This document shows, one piece after another, positions 49,339 to 57,682 of a stretch of 64,000 bases of DNA. The notes under the pieces are model-generated. The model made no database searches and was not told the origin of the DNA. It saw only the letters and a program-made list of their open reading frames with translations. Position 1 is the first letter of the stretch; each line of letters starts with the position of its first letter. Origin of the DNA: Stenotrophomonas ginsengisoli (GTDB taxonomy: Bacteria > Pseudomonadota > Gammaproteobacteria > Xanthomonadales > Xanthomonadaceae); assembly GCF_001431485.1 (NCBI RefSeq), contig NZ_LDJM01000002.1, positions 1-64,000 of the forward strand, read 5' to 3'. The position numbers and the translations under genes were made by a program.

Positions 49339-50013
49339 ATGCCTGTAATGGAAACGTCCAACCTGACCGCCCGCCAGTACTGGGACCAGGTCCGTGCCAA
49401 CCCCAACCGCGCCAAGTTCGGCTTCGGCAAGCGCCCGGCCATCGTCAACATCGATGTCCAGCGCGCCTACACCGACCTGGATGCCTTCAAGACCGCCTAC
49501 GAGACCGACCCGCGCCAGATCGAGCACATCAATGCCCTCTCGGGCCTGGTGCGTGACCTCGGCGGCCCGGTGGTGTGGACCTATGTGGCCTACCTGGAAT
49601 CGGGCATCGATGCCGGCACCTGGGGCACCCGCACCAACACCCCCGATTCGCTGCAGAACATCAAGCACGGCTCCGAGCGCGCCCAGTTCGACCCGCGTGC
49701 CGACATCCAGCCGGCCGACATCGTCATGCACAAGCGCATGGCCAGCCCGTTCTTCGAGACCAACCTGTGGTCGCTGCTGACCTTCCAGCAGGTGGACACG
49801 CTGATCATCACCGGCGGCTCGACCTCCGGCTGCGTGCGCGCCTGCGTGATCGACAGCCTGTCGCGCGGCTACCGCTCCATCGTTCCGGAGCAGTGCGTGG
49901 CCGACAAGCACGAGATCCCGCACTTCGCCAACCTCGCCGACATCATGCTCAAGTACGGCGATGTGGAATCGGTGGATTACGTGGCCGACCAGCTCAAGGC
50001 CCTGCGCGCATGA
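49339..50013 (+). CDS. Isochorismatase-family amidohydrolase
   Basis: 224 residues from ATG 49339 (GGAG upstream). Cysteine-hydrolase triad: Asp in 'AIVNIDVQRAYTDLDAFK', Lys in 'IVMHKRMASPFFETNL', Cys in 'LIITGGSTSGCVRACVIDSL'. The Cys identifies the amidase branch (N-carbamoylsarcosine amidase, maleamate amidase, ureidoacrylate hydrolase), not true isochorismatase. With PuuE-like proteins on both sides of the divergent promoter, the likely reaction is hydrolysis of the linear amide or carbamoyl product of ring opening, releasing ammonia or carbamate. The next gene overlaps its stop (ATGA). Confidence 0.88.
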   Translation: MPVMETSNLTARQYWDQVRANPNRAKFGFGKRPAIVNIDVQRAYTDLDAFKTAYETDPRQIEHINALSGLVRDLGGPVVWTYVAYLESGIDAGTWGTRTNTPDSLQNIKHGSERAQFDPRADIQPADIVMHKRMASPFFETNLWSLLTFQQVDTLIITGGSTSGCVRACVIDSLSRGYRSIVPEQCVADKHEIPHFANLADIMLKYGDVESVDYVADQLKALRA

Positions 50014-50945
50014 GTACCCCGACCAAGGCCGACCCGGGCCTGTACGACTACCTGCCGTGGGACAGCCGGCCCAAGATCACCTGGCCGGGCAATGCCCGCG
50101 TGGCCCTGTGGATCGCGCCGAACATCGAGTTCTACGAATACGCCCCGCCGGCCAACCCGCACCGCAAGGCCTGGCCGCGCCCGCTGCCGGATATCCTCGG
50201 CTACGGCACCCGTGACTACGGCAACCGTGTCGGCCACCAGCGCATGATGCGGGTGCTGGACCAGTACGGCCTGCGCGGCTCGGTCTCCCTGTCCACCGCC
50301 CTGCTGCAGCACCATCCCGAAGTGATCGCGATGGCCGCCGAGCGCAACTGGGAATTCTTCAGCCACGGCATCTACAACACCCGCTACACCTATGGCCTGG
50401 ACCAGGCCCAGGAGCGGGAGATGATCCAGCTGTCGATGGACCTGATCAAGCAGCACACCGGCCAGCACTGCGATGGCTACCTGGCCCCGGCCCTGTCGCA
50501 TTCGCCGGACACCATCGACCTGTTCGCCGAATGCGGTGGCAACTACACCTGCGACCTGTTCCACGACGACCAGCCGACCCCGGTGATCACCCGCTCGGGC
50601 AAGAAGTTCGTGTCCGTGCCGTATTCGCTGGAGCTCAACGACACCATCGTCTACGTCACCAACAAGATCGAGCCGCGCCGCTACGGGCAGATGATCAAGG
50701 ACGCCTTCGACCGCCTGTACGCCGAAGGCGAGCACTCCGGCACGGTGATGTGCGTGCCGCTGCATGCCTACCAGGTCAGCCACCCGCACCGCCTGGCCGC
50801 CTTCCAGGACGCCATGGACTACATCTGCAGCCATGACGGGGTGTGGAAGGCCACCGGCCGCGAGATCGCCCAGCACTATCTGGACAACCATTACGACGCC
50901 GCCCTGGCCGCCCAGGCAGCGGTGCGCGCCGAGGAGGCGGTATGA
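50010..50945 (+). CDS. PuuE-like polysaccharide-deacetylase-fold hydrolase (2 of 3)
   Basis: 311 residues, start ATG 50010 overlapping the isochorismatase-type stop. The fold entry is 'VALWIAPNIEFYEYAPPANP' and the metal-site block is 'EFFSHGIYNTRYTYGLDQAQ'. The first His is kept, but the second His of the usual HxxxH is replaced, so metal binding must differ. Other fold landmarks are 'DGYLAPALSHSPDTIDLFAE' and 'PLHAYQVSHPHRLAAF'. No signal peptide. The next gene starts inside its stop codon, implying stoichiometric synthesis and perhaps a hetero-oligomer. Confidence 0.82.
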   Translation: MSTPTKADPGLYDYLPWDSRPKITWPGNARVALWIAPNIEFYEYAPPANPHRKAWPRPLPDILGYGTRDYGNRVGHQRMMRVLDQYGLRGSVSLSTALLQHHPEVIAMAAERNWEFFSHGIYNTRYTYGLDQAQEREMIQLSMDLIKQHTGQHCDGYLAPALSHSPDTIDLFAECGGNYTCDLFHDDQPTPVITRSGKKFVSVPYSLELNDTIVYVTNKIEPRRYGQMIKDAFDRLYAEGEHSGTVMCVPLHAYQVSHPHRLAAFQDAMDYICSHDGVWKATGREIAQHYLDNHYDAALAAQAAVRAEEAV

Positions 50946-51877
50946 GCCAAGACGCGACAAACCAGGACCCGCGCCTGGACGCTTACCCGAAGATCGGCCA
51001 CGGCATGGACCAGGACCGCTACACTTGGTCGATGCTGGCCGAACGTGCCCCGGTGCAGTGGCCCGGCGGCAAGCCGCTGGCGCTGTGGATCAACCTGTCG
51101 CTGGAGCACTTCCCGCTCAACCCCAAGGGTGAGGGCTTCAAGCCGCACGGCTCGATGACCATGCCCTACCCGGACCTGCGCCATTACACCCTGCGCGATT
51201 ACGGCAACCGCGTCGGCGTGTTCCGCGTGCTCGACGCCCTCAAGGCCACCGGCCTGCAGGCCAGCCTGGCCATCAACGGCGAGCTGGCCGTGCGTTACCC
51301 GGCCCTGCTGCGCCGCCTGGGCGCCACCGGCTTCGAGTTCCTGGCCCATGGCTGGAACATGGACAGCGTGCACTACGGCGGGCTGGATGCCGCGCGCGAG
51401 GCCGGCTTCATTGCCGACACCCTGGCCGCATTGGCCCCGTACGCGCCGGCGCCGATCAGCGGCTGGCTCAGCCCTGCCCGCTCGCAATCGGAAAACACGC
51501 CCGAATTGCTGGCCGCCGCCGGGCTGTCGTGGTTCGGTGACTGGGTCAACGACGAGCTGCCCTACGCATTCAGCACCGCCAATGGCGAGCTGACCAGCCT
51601 GCCGCTGTCGCTGGAACTGGAAGACCGCTTCATCGTCGGCGAAAATCTGCACGCCGAAAGCGAGTATGCCGACCAGGTCATCGATGCCTGCGACTTCCTG
51701 CTGGAAGAAGCCCAACGCACCGGTGCCGGCCGCCTGCTGGCCCTGAACATCCACCCCTGGGTGATGGGCCAGCCGCACCGGATCAAGCACCTGGAACGGG
51801 TGCTGGCATACTTGGCGGCACGATCGCAGCTGATCTACAACGCTGCCCCCTCGCAGATCATCGCCGCAACGCGCTGA
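50942..51877 (+). CDS. PuuE-like polysaccharide-deacetylase-fold hydrolase (3 of 3)
   Basis: 311 residues, exactly the length of its upstream neighbour, with which it overlaps by 4 bases. Fold entry 'LALWINLSLEHFPLNPKGEG', metal-site block 'EFLAHGWNMDSVHYGGLDAA', then 'ISGWLSPARSQSENTPELLA' and 'LALNIHPWVMGQPHRIKHLE'. The spacing between His residues again differs from canonical NodB. The strong divergence from copy 2 despite equal length suggests an old duplication with distinct roles. Confidence 0.82.
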   Translation: MSQDATNQDPRLDAYPKIGHGMDQDRYTWSMLAERAPVQWPGGKPLALWINLSLEHFPLNPKGEGFKPHGSMTMPYPDLRHYTLRDYGNRVGVFRVLDALKATGLQASLAINGELAVRYPALLRRLGATGFEFLAHGWNMDSVHYGGLDAAREAGFIADTLAALAPYAPAPISGWLSPARSQSENTPELLAAAGLSWFGDWVNDELPYAFSTANGELTSLPLSLELEDRFIVGENLHAESEYADQVIDACDFLLEEAQRTGAGRLLALNIHPWVMGQPHRIKHLERVLAYLAARSQLIYNAAPSQIIAATR

Positions 51878-51940
51878 CCCTGCCCCCACAGGCAATGCCG
51901 CCCTTTCCCGGGGCGGCCCACCCAACGAGCAACGCACTGC

Positions 51941-53620
51941 ATGAACACTGAAGCCAACAATGCCCTGCCGCCGCGCGAAGCGATGGAATTTGACGTCGTC
52001 ATTGTCGGTGGCGGCCCCGCCGGCCTGGCCACCGCCATCCGTCTGCGCCAGCTGGCCGTGGAAAAGGGCAATGAACTCAGCGTCTGCGTGCTGGAAAAGG
52101 GTTCCGAAGCCGGTGCCCACATCCTGTCCGGCGCGATCATGGACCCCAAGGCCCTGACCGAACTGTTCCCGGACTGGCAGAGCATGGGCGCACCGCTGAA
52201 GCAGGCCGTCACCAAGGATGAATTCCTGTTCCTGAGCGAAACCGGGGCCAAGTCCACCCCCGAAGCCCTGCTGCCGGAATGCTTCCACAACCACGGCAAC
52301 TACATCGTTTCCCTGGGCGAAGTGACCCGCTGGCTGGCCCAGCAGGCCGAGGCACTGGAAGTGGCCATCTTCCCCGGCTTTGCCGCTGCTGAAGTGCTGT
52401 ACTCCGCCGAAGGCGCGGTGATGGGCGTGGCCACCGGCGACATGGGCATCCTCAAGGATGGCAGCCAGGGCCCGAACTTCGAGCGCGGCATGGAGCTGCA
52501 CGCCAAGTACACCATCTTCGCCGAAGGCTCGCGGGGCCACCTCGGCCGCCAGCTCATCAGCAAGTTCAAGCTGGACGAAGGCCGTGACCCGCAGTCCTAC
52601 GGCATCGGCATCAAGGAGCTGTGGCAGGCCGACCCGGCCACCCACCAGCCGGGCCTGGTGGTGCACGCCGCCGGCTGGCCGCTGGACAGCGACACCTACG
52701 GCGGCTCGTTCCTGTACCACGCCGAGGGCGGCAAGATCGCCGTCGGCTTTGTGGTCGGCCTGGACTACAAGAACCCGTGGCTGAGCCCGTTCGAGGAATT
52801 CCAGCGCTTCAAGACCCACCCCGCCATTGCCAAGCACCTGGCCGGTGGCAAGCGCATTGCCTACGGCGCCCGCGCGATTACCGCCGGCGGCATCCTGTCC
52901 CTGCCCAAGACCGTGTTCCCGGGCGGCGCCCTGGTCGGCTGCGAGGCCGGTTACCTCAATGCCAGCCGCATCAAGGGCAGCCATGCCGCGATCAAGACCG
53001 GCATGCTCGCTGCCGAGGCCGCCTTCGAGGCCCTGGCCGCCGGCCGCAGCCATGACGAACTGGCCGCCTACCCGGAGGCCTTCGAGAAGAGCTGGCTGCA
53101 TACCGAGCTGCTGCAGGCCAAGAACTTCAAGCAGTGGTTCAAGAAGGGCCGCACCGTGGCCACCCTGATGACCGGCATCGAGCAGTGGCTGCTGCCCAAG
53201 CTGGGCATCCGCAACGCACCGTGGACCATCCACCGCACCGTGGCCGACCACCAGTGCCTGGAGCCGGCGGCCAAGCACCAGAAGATCAACTACCCCAAGC
53301 CGGACGGCGTGCTCACCTTCGACCGCCTCAGCTCGGTGTTCCTGTCCTCGACCAACCACGACGAGCACCAGCCTTCGCACCTGACGTTGAAGGACGCCAG
53401 CATCCCGGTCAGCGTCAACCTGGCCACCTATGCCGGCCCGGAAGCGCGTTACTGCCCGGCCGGTGTGTACGAGTTCGTCGGTGAGGGCAGCGATACCCGC
53501 CTGCAGATCAACGCGCAGAACTGCGTGCACTGCAAGACCTGCGACATCAAGGACCCGACCCAGAACATCGTCTGGGTTACCCCGCAGGGTGGTGGTGGTC
53601 CAAACTATTCGGCGATGTAA
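51941..53620 (+). CDS. Electron-transfer flavoprotein-ubiquinone oxidoreductase
   Basis: 559 residues, full length. FAD motif 'DVVIVGGGPAGLATAIRLRQ', 'HILSGAIMDPKALTELFPDW', 'GSRGHLGRQLISKFKLDEGR', 'GGSFLYHAEGGKIAVGFVVG', membrane-association region, and the C-terminal 4Fe-4S cluster in 'YCPAGVYEFV' and 'NCVHCKTCDIKDPTQNIVW'. It takes electrons from acyl-CoA dehydrogenases via ETF into the quinone pool. Most genomes have one copy, often near etfAB. Here it stands inside block C, 63 bases after a deacetylase-fold gene and 41 before a PrpB-type gene, so it is either the sole copy or a dedicated second one. Confidence 0.92.
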   Translation: MNTEANNALPPREAMEFDVVIVGGGPAGLATAIRLRQLAVEKGNELSVCVLEKGSEAGAHILSGAIMDPKALTELFPDWQSMGAPLKQAVTKDEFLFLSETGAKSTPEALLPECFHNHGNYIVSLGEVTRWLAQQAEALEVAIFPGFAAAEVLYSAEGAVMGVATGDMGILKDGSQGPNFERGMELHAKYTIFAEGSRGHLGRQLISKFKLDEGRDPQSYGIGIKELWQADPATHQPGLVVHAAGWPLDSDTYGGSFLYHAEGGKIAVGFVVGLDYKNPWLSPFEEFQRFKTHPAIAKHLAGGKRIAYGARAITAGGILSLPKTVFPGGALVGCEAGYLNASRIKGSHAAIKTGMLAAEAAFEALAAGRSHDELAAYPEAFEKSWLHTELLQAKNFKQWFKKGRTVATLMTGIEQWLLPKLGIRNAPWTIHRTVADHQCLEPAAKHQKINYPKPDGVLTFDRLSSVFLSSTNHDEHQPSHLTLKDASIPVSVNLATYAGPEARYCPAGVYEFVGEGSDTRLQINAQNCVHCKTCDIKDPTQNIVWVTPQGGGGPNYSAM

Positions 53621-53661
53621 CGACAGACCCATTTTCGTAGTACGCAACCGTAGGAGTCACG

Positions 53662-54549
53662 ATGAGCATTGCAAGCCCCGGTGCGCGCTTCCGCGTCGCA
53701 CTGAAGGAAGAAAGCCCGCTGCAAATCCCGGGCACGATCAACGCCAACCATGCGCTGTTGGCCAAGCGTGCCGGCTTCCGCGCCATCTACCTGTCCGGTG
53801 GCGGCGTTGCCGCTGGCTCGCTGGGCCTGCCGGATCTGGGCATCCTGACCATGGATGACGTGCTCACCGACATCCGCCGCATCACCGATGTCTGCGACCT
53901 GCCGCTGATCTCGGACATCGACACCGGCTTCGGCCCGTCGGCGTTCAACATCGGCCGCACCATCAAGTCGCTGATCAAGGCCGGCGCGGCCGGTTGCCAC
54001 ATCGAAGACCAGGTCGGCGCCAAGCGCTGCGGCCACCGCCCGAACAAGGAAGTGGTGTCCATCGGCGAGATGGCCGACCGCGTCAAGGCGGCCGCCGATG
54101 CCAAGACCGACCCGGACTTCTTCCTGATCGCCCGTACCGACGCCATCGCCGTGCACGGCGTGGATGCGGCCATCGAGCGCGCCATTGCCTGCGTGGAAGC
54201 CGGTGCCGACGCCATCTTCGCCGAGGCCTCCTACGACCTGGAGACCTACCAGCGCTTCCGTGACGCGATCAAGGTGCCGCTGCTGGCCAACCTGACCGAG
54301 TTCGGCCAGACCCCGCTGTTCTCCACCGAAGAGCTGGCCTCGGTCGGTGTGGACATGTGCATCTACCCGCTGTCGGCGTTCCGCGCCATGAACAAGGCCG
54401 CCGAGGCCGTGTTCACCGCGATCCGCCGCGACGGCCACCAGCGCAACGTGGTGGACACCATGCAGACCCGCATGGAGCTGTATGACCGCATCGGCTACCA
54501 CGACTACGAAGCCCGTCTGGACAGCGTGTTCGCCGCCGCCAAGAAGTAA
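53662..54549 (+). CDS. PrpB-type 2-methylisocitrate lyase / PEP mutase family
   Basis: 295 residues with the isocitrate-lyase/PEP-mutase barrel: '[20 protein letters not shown]', '[20 protein letters not shown]', catalytic loop '[17 protein letters not shown]' (KRCGH carries the active Cys), '[17 protein letters not shown]', '[20 protein letters not shown]'. Length and motifs match PrpB, which cleaves 2-methylisocitrate to pyruvate and succinate. No prpC or acnD is nearby, so it may act on a related tricarboxylate or hydroxy-dicarboxylate; together with the two MmgE/PrpD proteins of block A it could form a methylcitrate-like shunt. Ribosome site TAGGAG. Confidence 0.85.
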   Translation: MSIASPGARFRVALKEESPLQIPGTINANHALLAKRAGFRAIYLSGGGVAAGSLGLPDLGILTMDDVLTDIRRITDVCDLPLISDIDTGFGPSAFNIGRTIKSLIKAGAAGCHIEDQVGAKRCGHRPNKEVVSIGEMADRVKAAADAKTDPDFFLIARTDAIAVHGVDAAIERAIACVEAGADAIFAEASYDLETYQRFRDAIKVPLLANLTEFGQTPLFSTEELASVGVDMCIYPLSAFRAMNKAAEAVFTAIRRDGHQRNVVDTMQTRMELYDRIGYHDYEARLDSVFAAAKK

Positions 54550-54560
54550 GCCGCAACACC

Positions 54561-54611
54561 CTGTGGGAGCGTCCCCGGCCGCGCCTGTCGCGCCCGGGTG
54601 CGCTCCCACAG
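54561..54611 (+). repeat. REP-like inverted repeat after the PrpB-type gene
   Basis: CTGTGGGAGCG and its exact reverse complement CGCTCCCACAG frame a GC-rich loop, 11 bases after the stop. It is the same core as the 40.5-kb REP units and probably ends the block C transcript. The following 220 bases before the cytochrome gene contain a short GGCACT tandem run and no gene. Confidence 0.75.
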
Positions 54612-54830
54612 TCATTTCAGGCACCAGCCAGGCACCCGCCAGCCGGGATCACTGCCGCACCTCGCTCTCACCTCAAACTGTAGTCCTGCCCAAGACACAA
54701 GCGGCCCAGGCCGCGATTGCGGCACCGGCACTGGCACTGGCACTGGCCCTGCCTGATCGCAGGCACGACAATGAGGCATCCGGCTGCCGCCACAGGCCGC
54801 CACCTTGTTTGCCACGACGTCGATCCCGCC

Positions 54831-55244
54831 ATGCCCCACTTCCGCCCTGCCCGCGCCCTTGCCTGCATCGTGCTGGCGGCCACTGTACTGAGCGCCTGCC
54901 AGCGCAACAGCGAACCGGAGGACCCGGCCCTGCGCGCCCAGCGTCTGGCCTTCGAGGTCTGCGCCTACTGCCATTCCAGCACCCCGGGCGGCATGCACAA
55001 GGTCGGGCCGAACCTGTACGGCGTATTCGGGCGCGAGGCCGCCAGTGCGCCGGGCTATGACTATTCCACCGCCTTGCGCGAATCGGACCTGGTCTGGGAC
55101 GAAGGCACCCTGGAAGCCTTCCTGCGCAGCCCGTCCAGCGTGGTCCCCGGCAGCAAGATGGTCAACGCCACCGTGGACCCGGCGCGCCGCGCCGCGGTGA
55201 TCGAGTACCTGAAATCACAGGCGCAACCGGCGCACACGCCGTAA
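54831..55244 (+). CDS. Lipoprotein c-type cytochrome
   Basis: 137 residues. A lipoprotein signal ends in 'TVLSAC', followed by a class I cytochrome domain: haem-binding 'CAYCHSS', 'GPNLYGVFGREAASAPGYDY', and axial Met in 'VVPGSKMVNATVDPARRAAV'. It would be anchored in the periplasm and carry electrons. The upstream frame without signal is not used because the lipobox fixes the start. No clear link to the surrounding genes, though periplasmic electron transfer might serve an exported oxidoreductase. Confidence 0.85.
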   Translation: MPHFRPARALACIVLAATVLSACQRNSEPEDPALRAQRLAFEVCAYCHSSTPGGMHKVGPNLYGVFGREAASAPGYDYSTALRESDLVWDEGTLEAFLRSPSSVVPGSKMVNATVDPARRAAVIEYLKSQAQPAHTP

Positions 55245-55267
55245 GCACCGGCGCGGTGCATGCGCAC

Positions 55268-56887
55268 TTACATGCGCATGCCGGCAGATGCCGCCTGCTG
55301 TGGGTTGTCACGCTCCTGCTGGCGCTGCGCCTCCTGCTGCTGGTTGATGTTCTCCAGCGCCTTCCAAGAGCTTTCCACCGGCACTGACAGCGCCTCGGCC
55401 GTATTGACCTGCAGACGCATGCGCAGCGCATCATCGGCATTGCCCTGCACCAGGAACACGTGCTGGCCAGCCGGGCCGGCTGCGCTGTCGCGGCTGAGCA
55501 TCACATGGTCAACCCGCTCCATGCCGTTGGCCTTGGCCACGGTGAGAAGGCTGGCGGTCATCCGCTCGCTGGTGGCGTCGTAGCTGCGGCCAAGGCCGGC
55601 ATCCATCTGCTCGACCTTCTGCCGGATTTGCTGATGCAGGGCGTGATCAGGATGACCGGGCATATCCGGGGTCAGCGGCCGCTCCGGTGTCGCCGTGGCC
55701 GCCACTTGTCCGGGTACCGGGCCGATAGTCACTTGCTGCCGTGCGAAGCGTGCATTGAGCGCCTCGTCACGCGGCTCGGCGTTGTTGGGGTCGGCCACCT
55801 TGTCGACCATGTGCTTGGGCACCAGTCGCTCGATGTAACCACCTTCACTCTGCCGGTCCACCTTGCTGCCCATCTGGTAAAGCAGCATGCCCTCCTCGGA
55901 ACGGTGGATCACGTTCATGCGTGGATCCTGGCTTTCCTCGCGTTTTTCCAGGAACGGCTGGTTGCTCAGGCCGTTGAGGTAATCGGTCATCAGGTTGGCA
56001 CTGCGCGCGCCCAGGCCATCGCGGTGGTAACTGCCGCCGACATCCGAATGCGCCCCCGGCACGGTGACCGCCAGCAGACGGCCATCAGCGGTCATGCCTG
56101 GGTCGATGATGTGGGTGGCCTTGAACGTGCCACGGCGCTCGTCCTCGGAAATGATCTGGAAGCCGGAAATCACCGATGGCGGCAGCCGCCGGTCCTTGTC
56201 GTTGACCGGCACCCCGGTGCCTACCGGGTCATACAGTGCCACCGCCTGGGCAATGCTGCCCGGCGCCTGCAACGGCGGCTGCGTGTAGGTGACTCCGATG
56301 ATTTGATTGTTGCGGTCACGCTGATAAACAGCGCCGTCAGGATCCTGGATGCCACGCTCATGTACCAATCGAGTGAAGCCTGCTGCCTGTTCGGCACCAC
56401 GACTGAAGCCTGTGGACGCCACCGTGATCACCGCATCCGGGTTTTCTTCTTTCCACTTGGCCGCCTGCTCGATGAACTGTGCATACATTTCTTCCAAGCG
56501 CTGGTCGTAGGTGTGACCACGCGCACCATCCCAGATACGAGCCGACCAACTGCCCTGGGTGCCAGGGCCAGCAACGTAACCAGAGACGATGCTGTAATCA
56601 CCTTCGGCATTCCTCGCCCGGATCGCATGGTGCGTGTGTGCCACATTGGTGGCGTGTTCCGGGTCATTGAACGCATCATTGCCGGTGCCATCGAAGCTGG
56701 CCACAAACATGCGTGAAGCAGGGTTGTGCGCATCGTGCAGTACAGGTGTCTGTATCTTCGACAAGCTGTCACGGGCAACTGCAAATTTCTGCATATCCTG
56801 CGCGGTGGCCGGGTAATGGGAGACCCCGTCGCCTAGGACGCCATCAGCTTCAAGCTTGTGCTTTTCCTTCCCTGGACCGCCGCCCAT
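55268..56887 (-). CDS. T4SS antibacterial effector: DUF2235 lipase-like domain plus XVIPCD
   Basis: 539 residues. A DUF2235/Tle1-like alpha/beta domain spans about 55-340: 'MFVASFDGTGNDAFNDPEHA', nucleophile 'ASTGFSRGAEQAAGFTRLV', 'VTVPGAHSDVGGSY' with Asp and His. From about residue 412 a second domain begins 'HPDHALHQQI' and contains 'NGMERVDHVMLS' and 'VFLVQGNADDALRMRLQVNT', then a Gln-rich tail. These are the two conserved blocks of the XVIPCD, the C-terminal signal that targets Xanthomonadaceae effectors to the VirB/VirD4 killing T4SS. Predicted role: phospholipase toxin injected into rival bacteria. Start ATG 56887 (GGAGG upstream). Confidence 0.88.
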   Translation of the reverse strand: MGGGPGKEKHKLEADGVLGDGVSHYPATAQDMQKFAVARDSLSKIQTPVLHDAHNPASRMFVASFDGTGNDAFNDPEHATNVAHTHHAIRARNAEGDYSIVSGYVAGPGTQGSWSARIWDGARGHTYDQRLEEMYAQFIEQAAKWKEENPDAVITVASTGFSRGAEQAAGFTRLVHERGIQDPDGAVYQRDRNNQIIGVTYTQPPLQAPGSIAQAVALYDPVGTGVPVNDKDRRLPPSVISGFQIISEDERRGTFKATHIIDPGMTADGRLLAVTVPGAHSDVGGSYHRDGLGARSANLMTDYLNGLSNQPFLEKREESQDPRMNVIHRSEEGMLLYQMGSKVDRQSEGGYIERLVPKHMVDKVADPNNAEPRDEALNARFARQQVTIGPVPGQVAATATPERPLTPDMPGHPDHALHQQIRQKVEQMDAGLGRSYDATSERMTASLLTVAKANGMERVDHVMLSRDSAAGPAGQHVFLVQGNADDALRMRLQVNTAEALSVPVESSWKALENINQQQEAQRQQERDNPQQAASAGMRM

Positions 56888-56901
56888 ATCCGCCTCCGGA
56901 C

Positions 56902-57534
56902 TCAGTAGTGGTACTCAGCCACCAAAAAAAGGTCACTTCGGTTGCGCGTATACCGATTACCCGGAACTCGCTCTGTACGGATGGAGATGCGTGCGCGCTG
57001 GTATACCCGTACCGTCCTGTCATCTACCTCAAGATGGATTTCCGGGTCTGTACTGATACCTTGCGGATAGATCCCTGCCGCCAGGTCATCATCAGGCACC
57101 TGGTGCAAGGTCAGACCATCGGAAAAAATTCTGGAAAAATCGATTTCTGCGCTGTGCTCTTCGCCATCGAGCGAGGTCCAGCGCAACTTCGCCGGCCCCG
57201 GCCAGTTGTCTACCCCGATATACCCGGCCAGTGGCCAGCGTTCACGCGGAACCGAATCGACATAAGACGGGGAACGGACACGTCGGTACTGACTGGAGAA
57301 AAATCCATCGCCGTTGTATTCCACATAAAACGTCAACGTGTCATAGACATGCACATCGAATTTATGTTTCACAAAGCGCAACGGCAGTTGGTTGCCGTCC
57401 ACCACACGCGGGCGGGTATCCATCTGCAGGCGGTCGGCCACCAGGCCGGCGGTGTGCGGGGTAGCTTCCATGGCAGTGGCGCATCCAATCAAGGGAACAA
57501 CAAGGGTCAACAGCATCAAGGCGGGTAGCCGCAT
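56902..57534 (-). CDS. Candidate immunity lipoprotein to the T4SS effector (copy 1)
   Basis: 210 residues, 14 bases upstream of the effector gene on the same strand. Lipoprotein signal ends 'PLIGC'. The mature part is beta-rich: 'GLVADRLQMDTRPRVVDGNQ', 'DTLTFYVEYNGDGFF', 'NWPGPAKLRWTSLDGEEHSA', 'GISTDPEIHLEVDDRTVRVY'. X-Tfi immunity proteins of this secretion system are typically periplasmic lipoproteins encoded next to the effector, matching this case. No enzymatic motif is seen. It shares about 80% identity (by eye) with the next gene upstream. Confidence 0.78.
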   Translation of the reverse strand: MRLPALMLLTLVVPLIGCATAMEATPHTAGLVADRLQMDTRPRVVDGNQLPLRFVKHKFDVHVYDTLTFYVEYNGDGFFSSQYRRVRSPSYVDSVPRERWPLAGYIGVDNWPGPAKLRWTSLDGEEHSAEIDFSRIFSDGLTLHQVPDDDLAAGIYPQGISTDPEIHLEVDDRTVRVYQRARISIRTERVPGNRYTRNRSDLFLVAEYHY

Positions 57535-57682
57535 GGTCTTCGCGCTGGCATAGGGGCCGTGGCTGCAGTGTAAGGCCTATACGACGCACGCTTGCAAGCC
57601 GGCAAGTTGTGATCAAGGCCATTGCGTGACCACCATCACCGATGGAAGTCACTGGCCGCTGCGGAATACCGGCCCCGCTTGC

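Noticed and set aside
50891-53647. 918-residue leftward open frame
   Set aside because: Antisense to the third PuuE-like gene and the ETF-quinone oxidoreductase, both of which have clear motifs and ribosome sites.
53662-54549. Complete methylcitrate (prp) operon
   Set aside because: Only a PrpB-type lyase and, far away, MmgE/PrpD proteins are present; prpC and acnD are absent.
55268-56887. Type VI secretion effector
   Set aside because: DUF2235 is common in T6SS effectors, but the C-terminal XVIPCD blocks and absence of nearby VgrG, PAAR or adaptor genes favour the T4SS.
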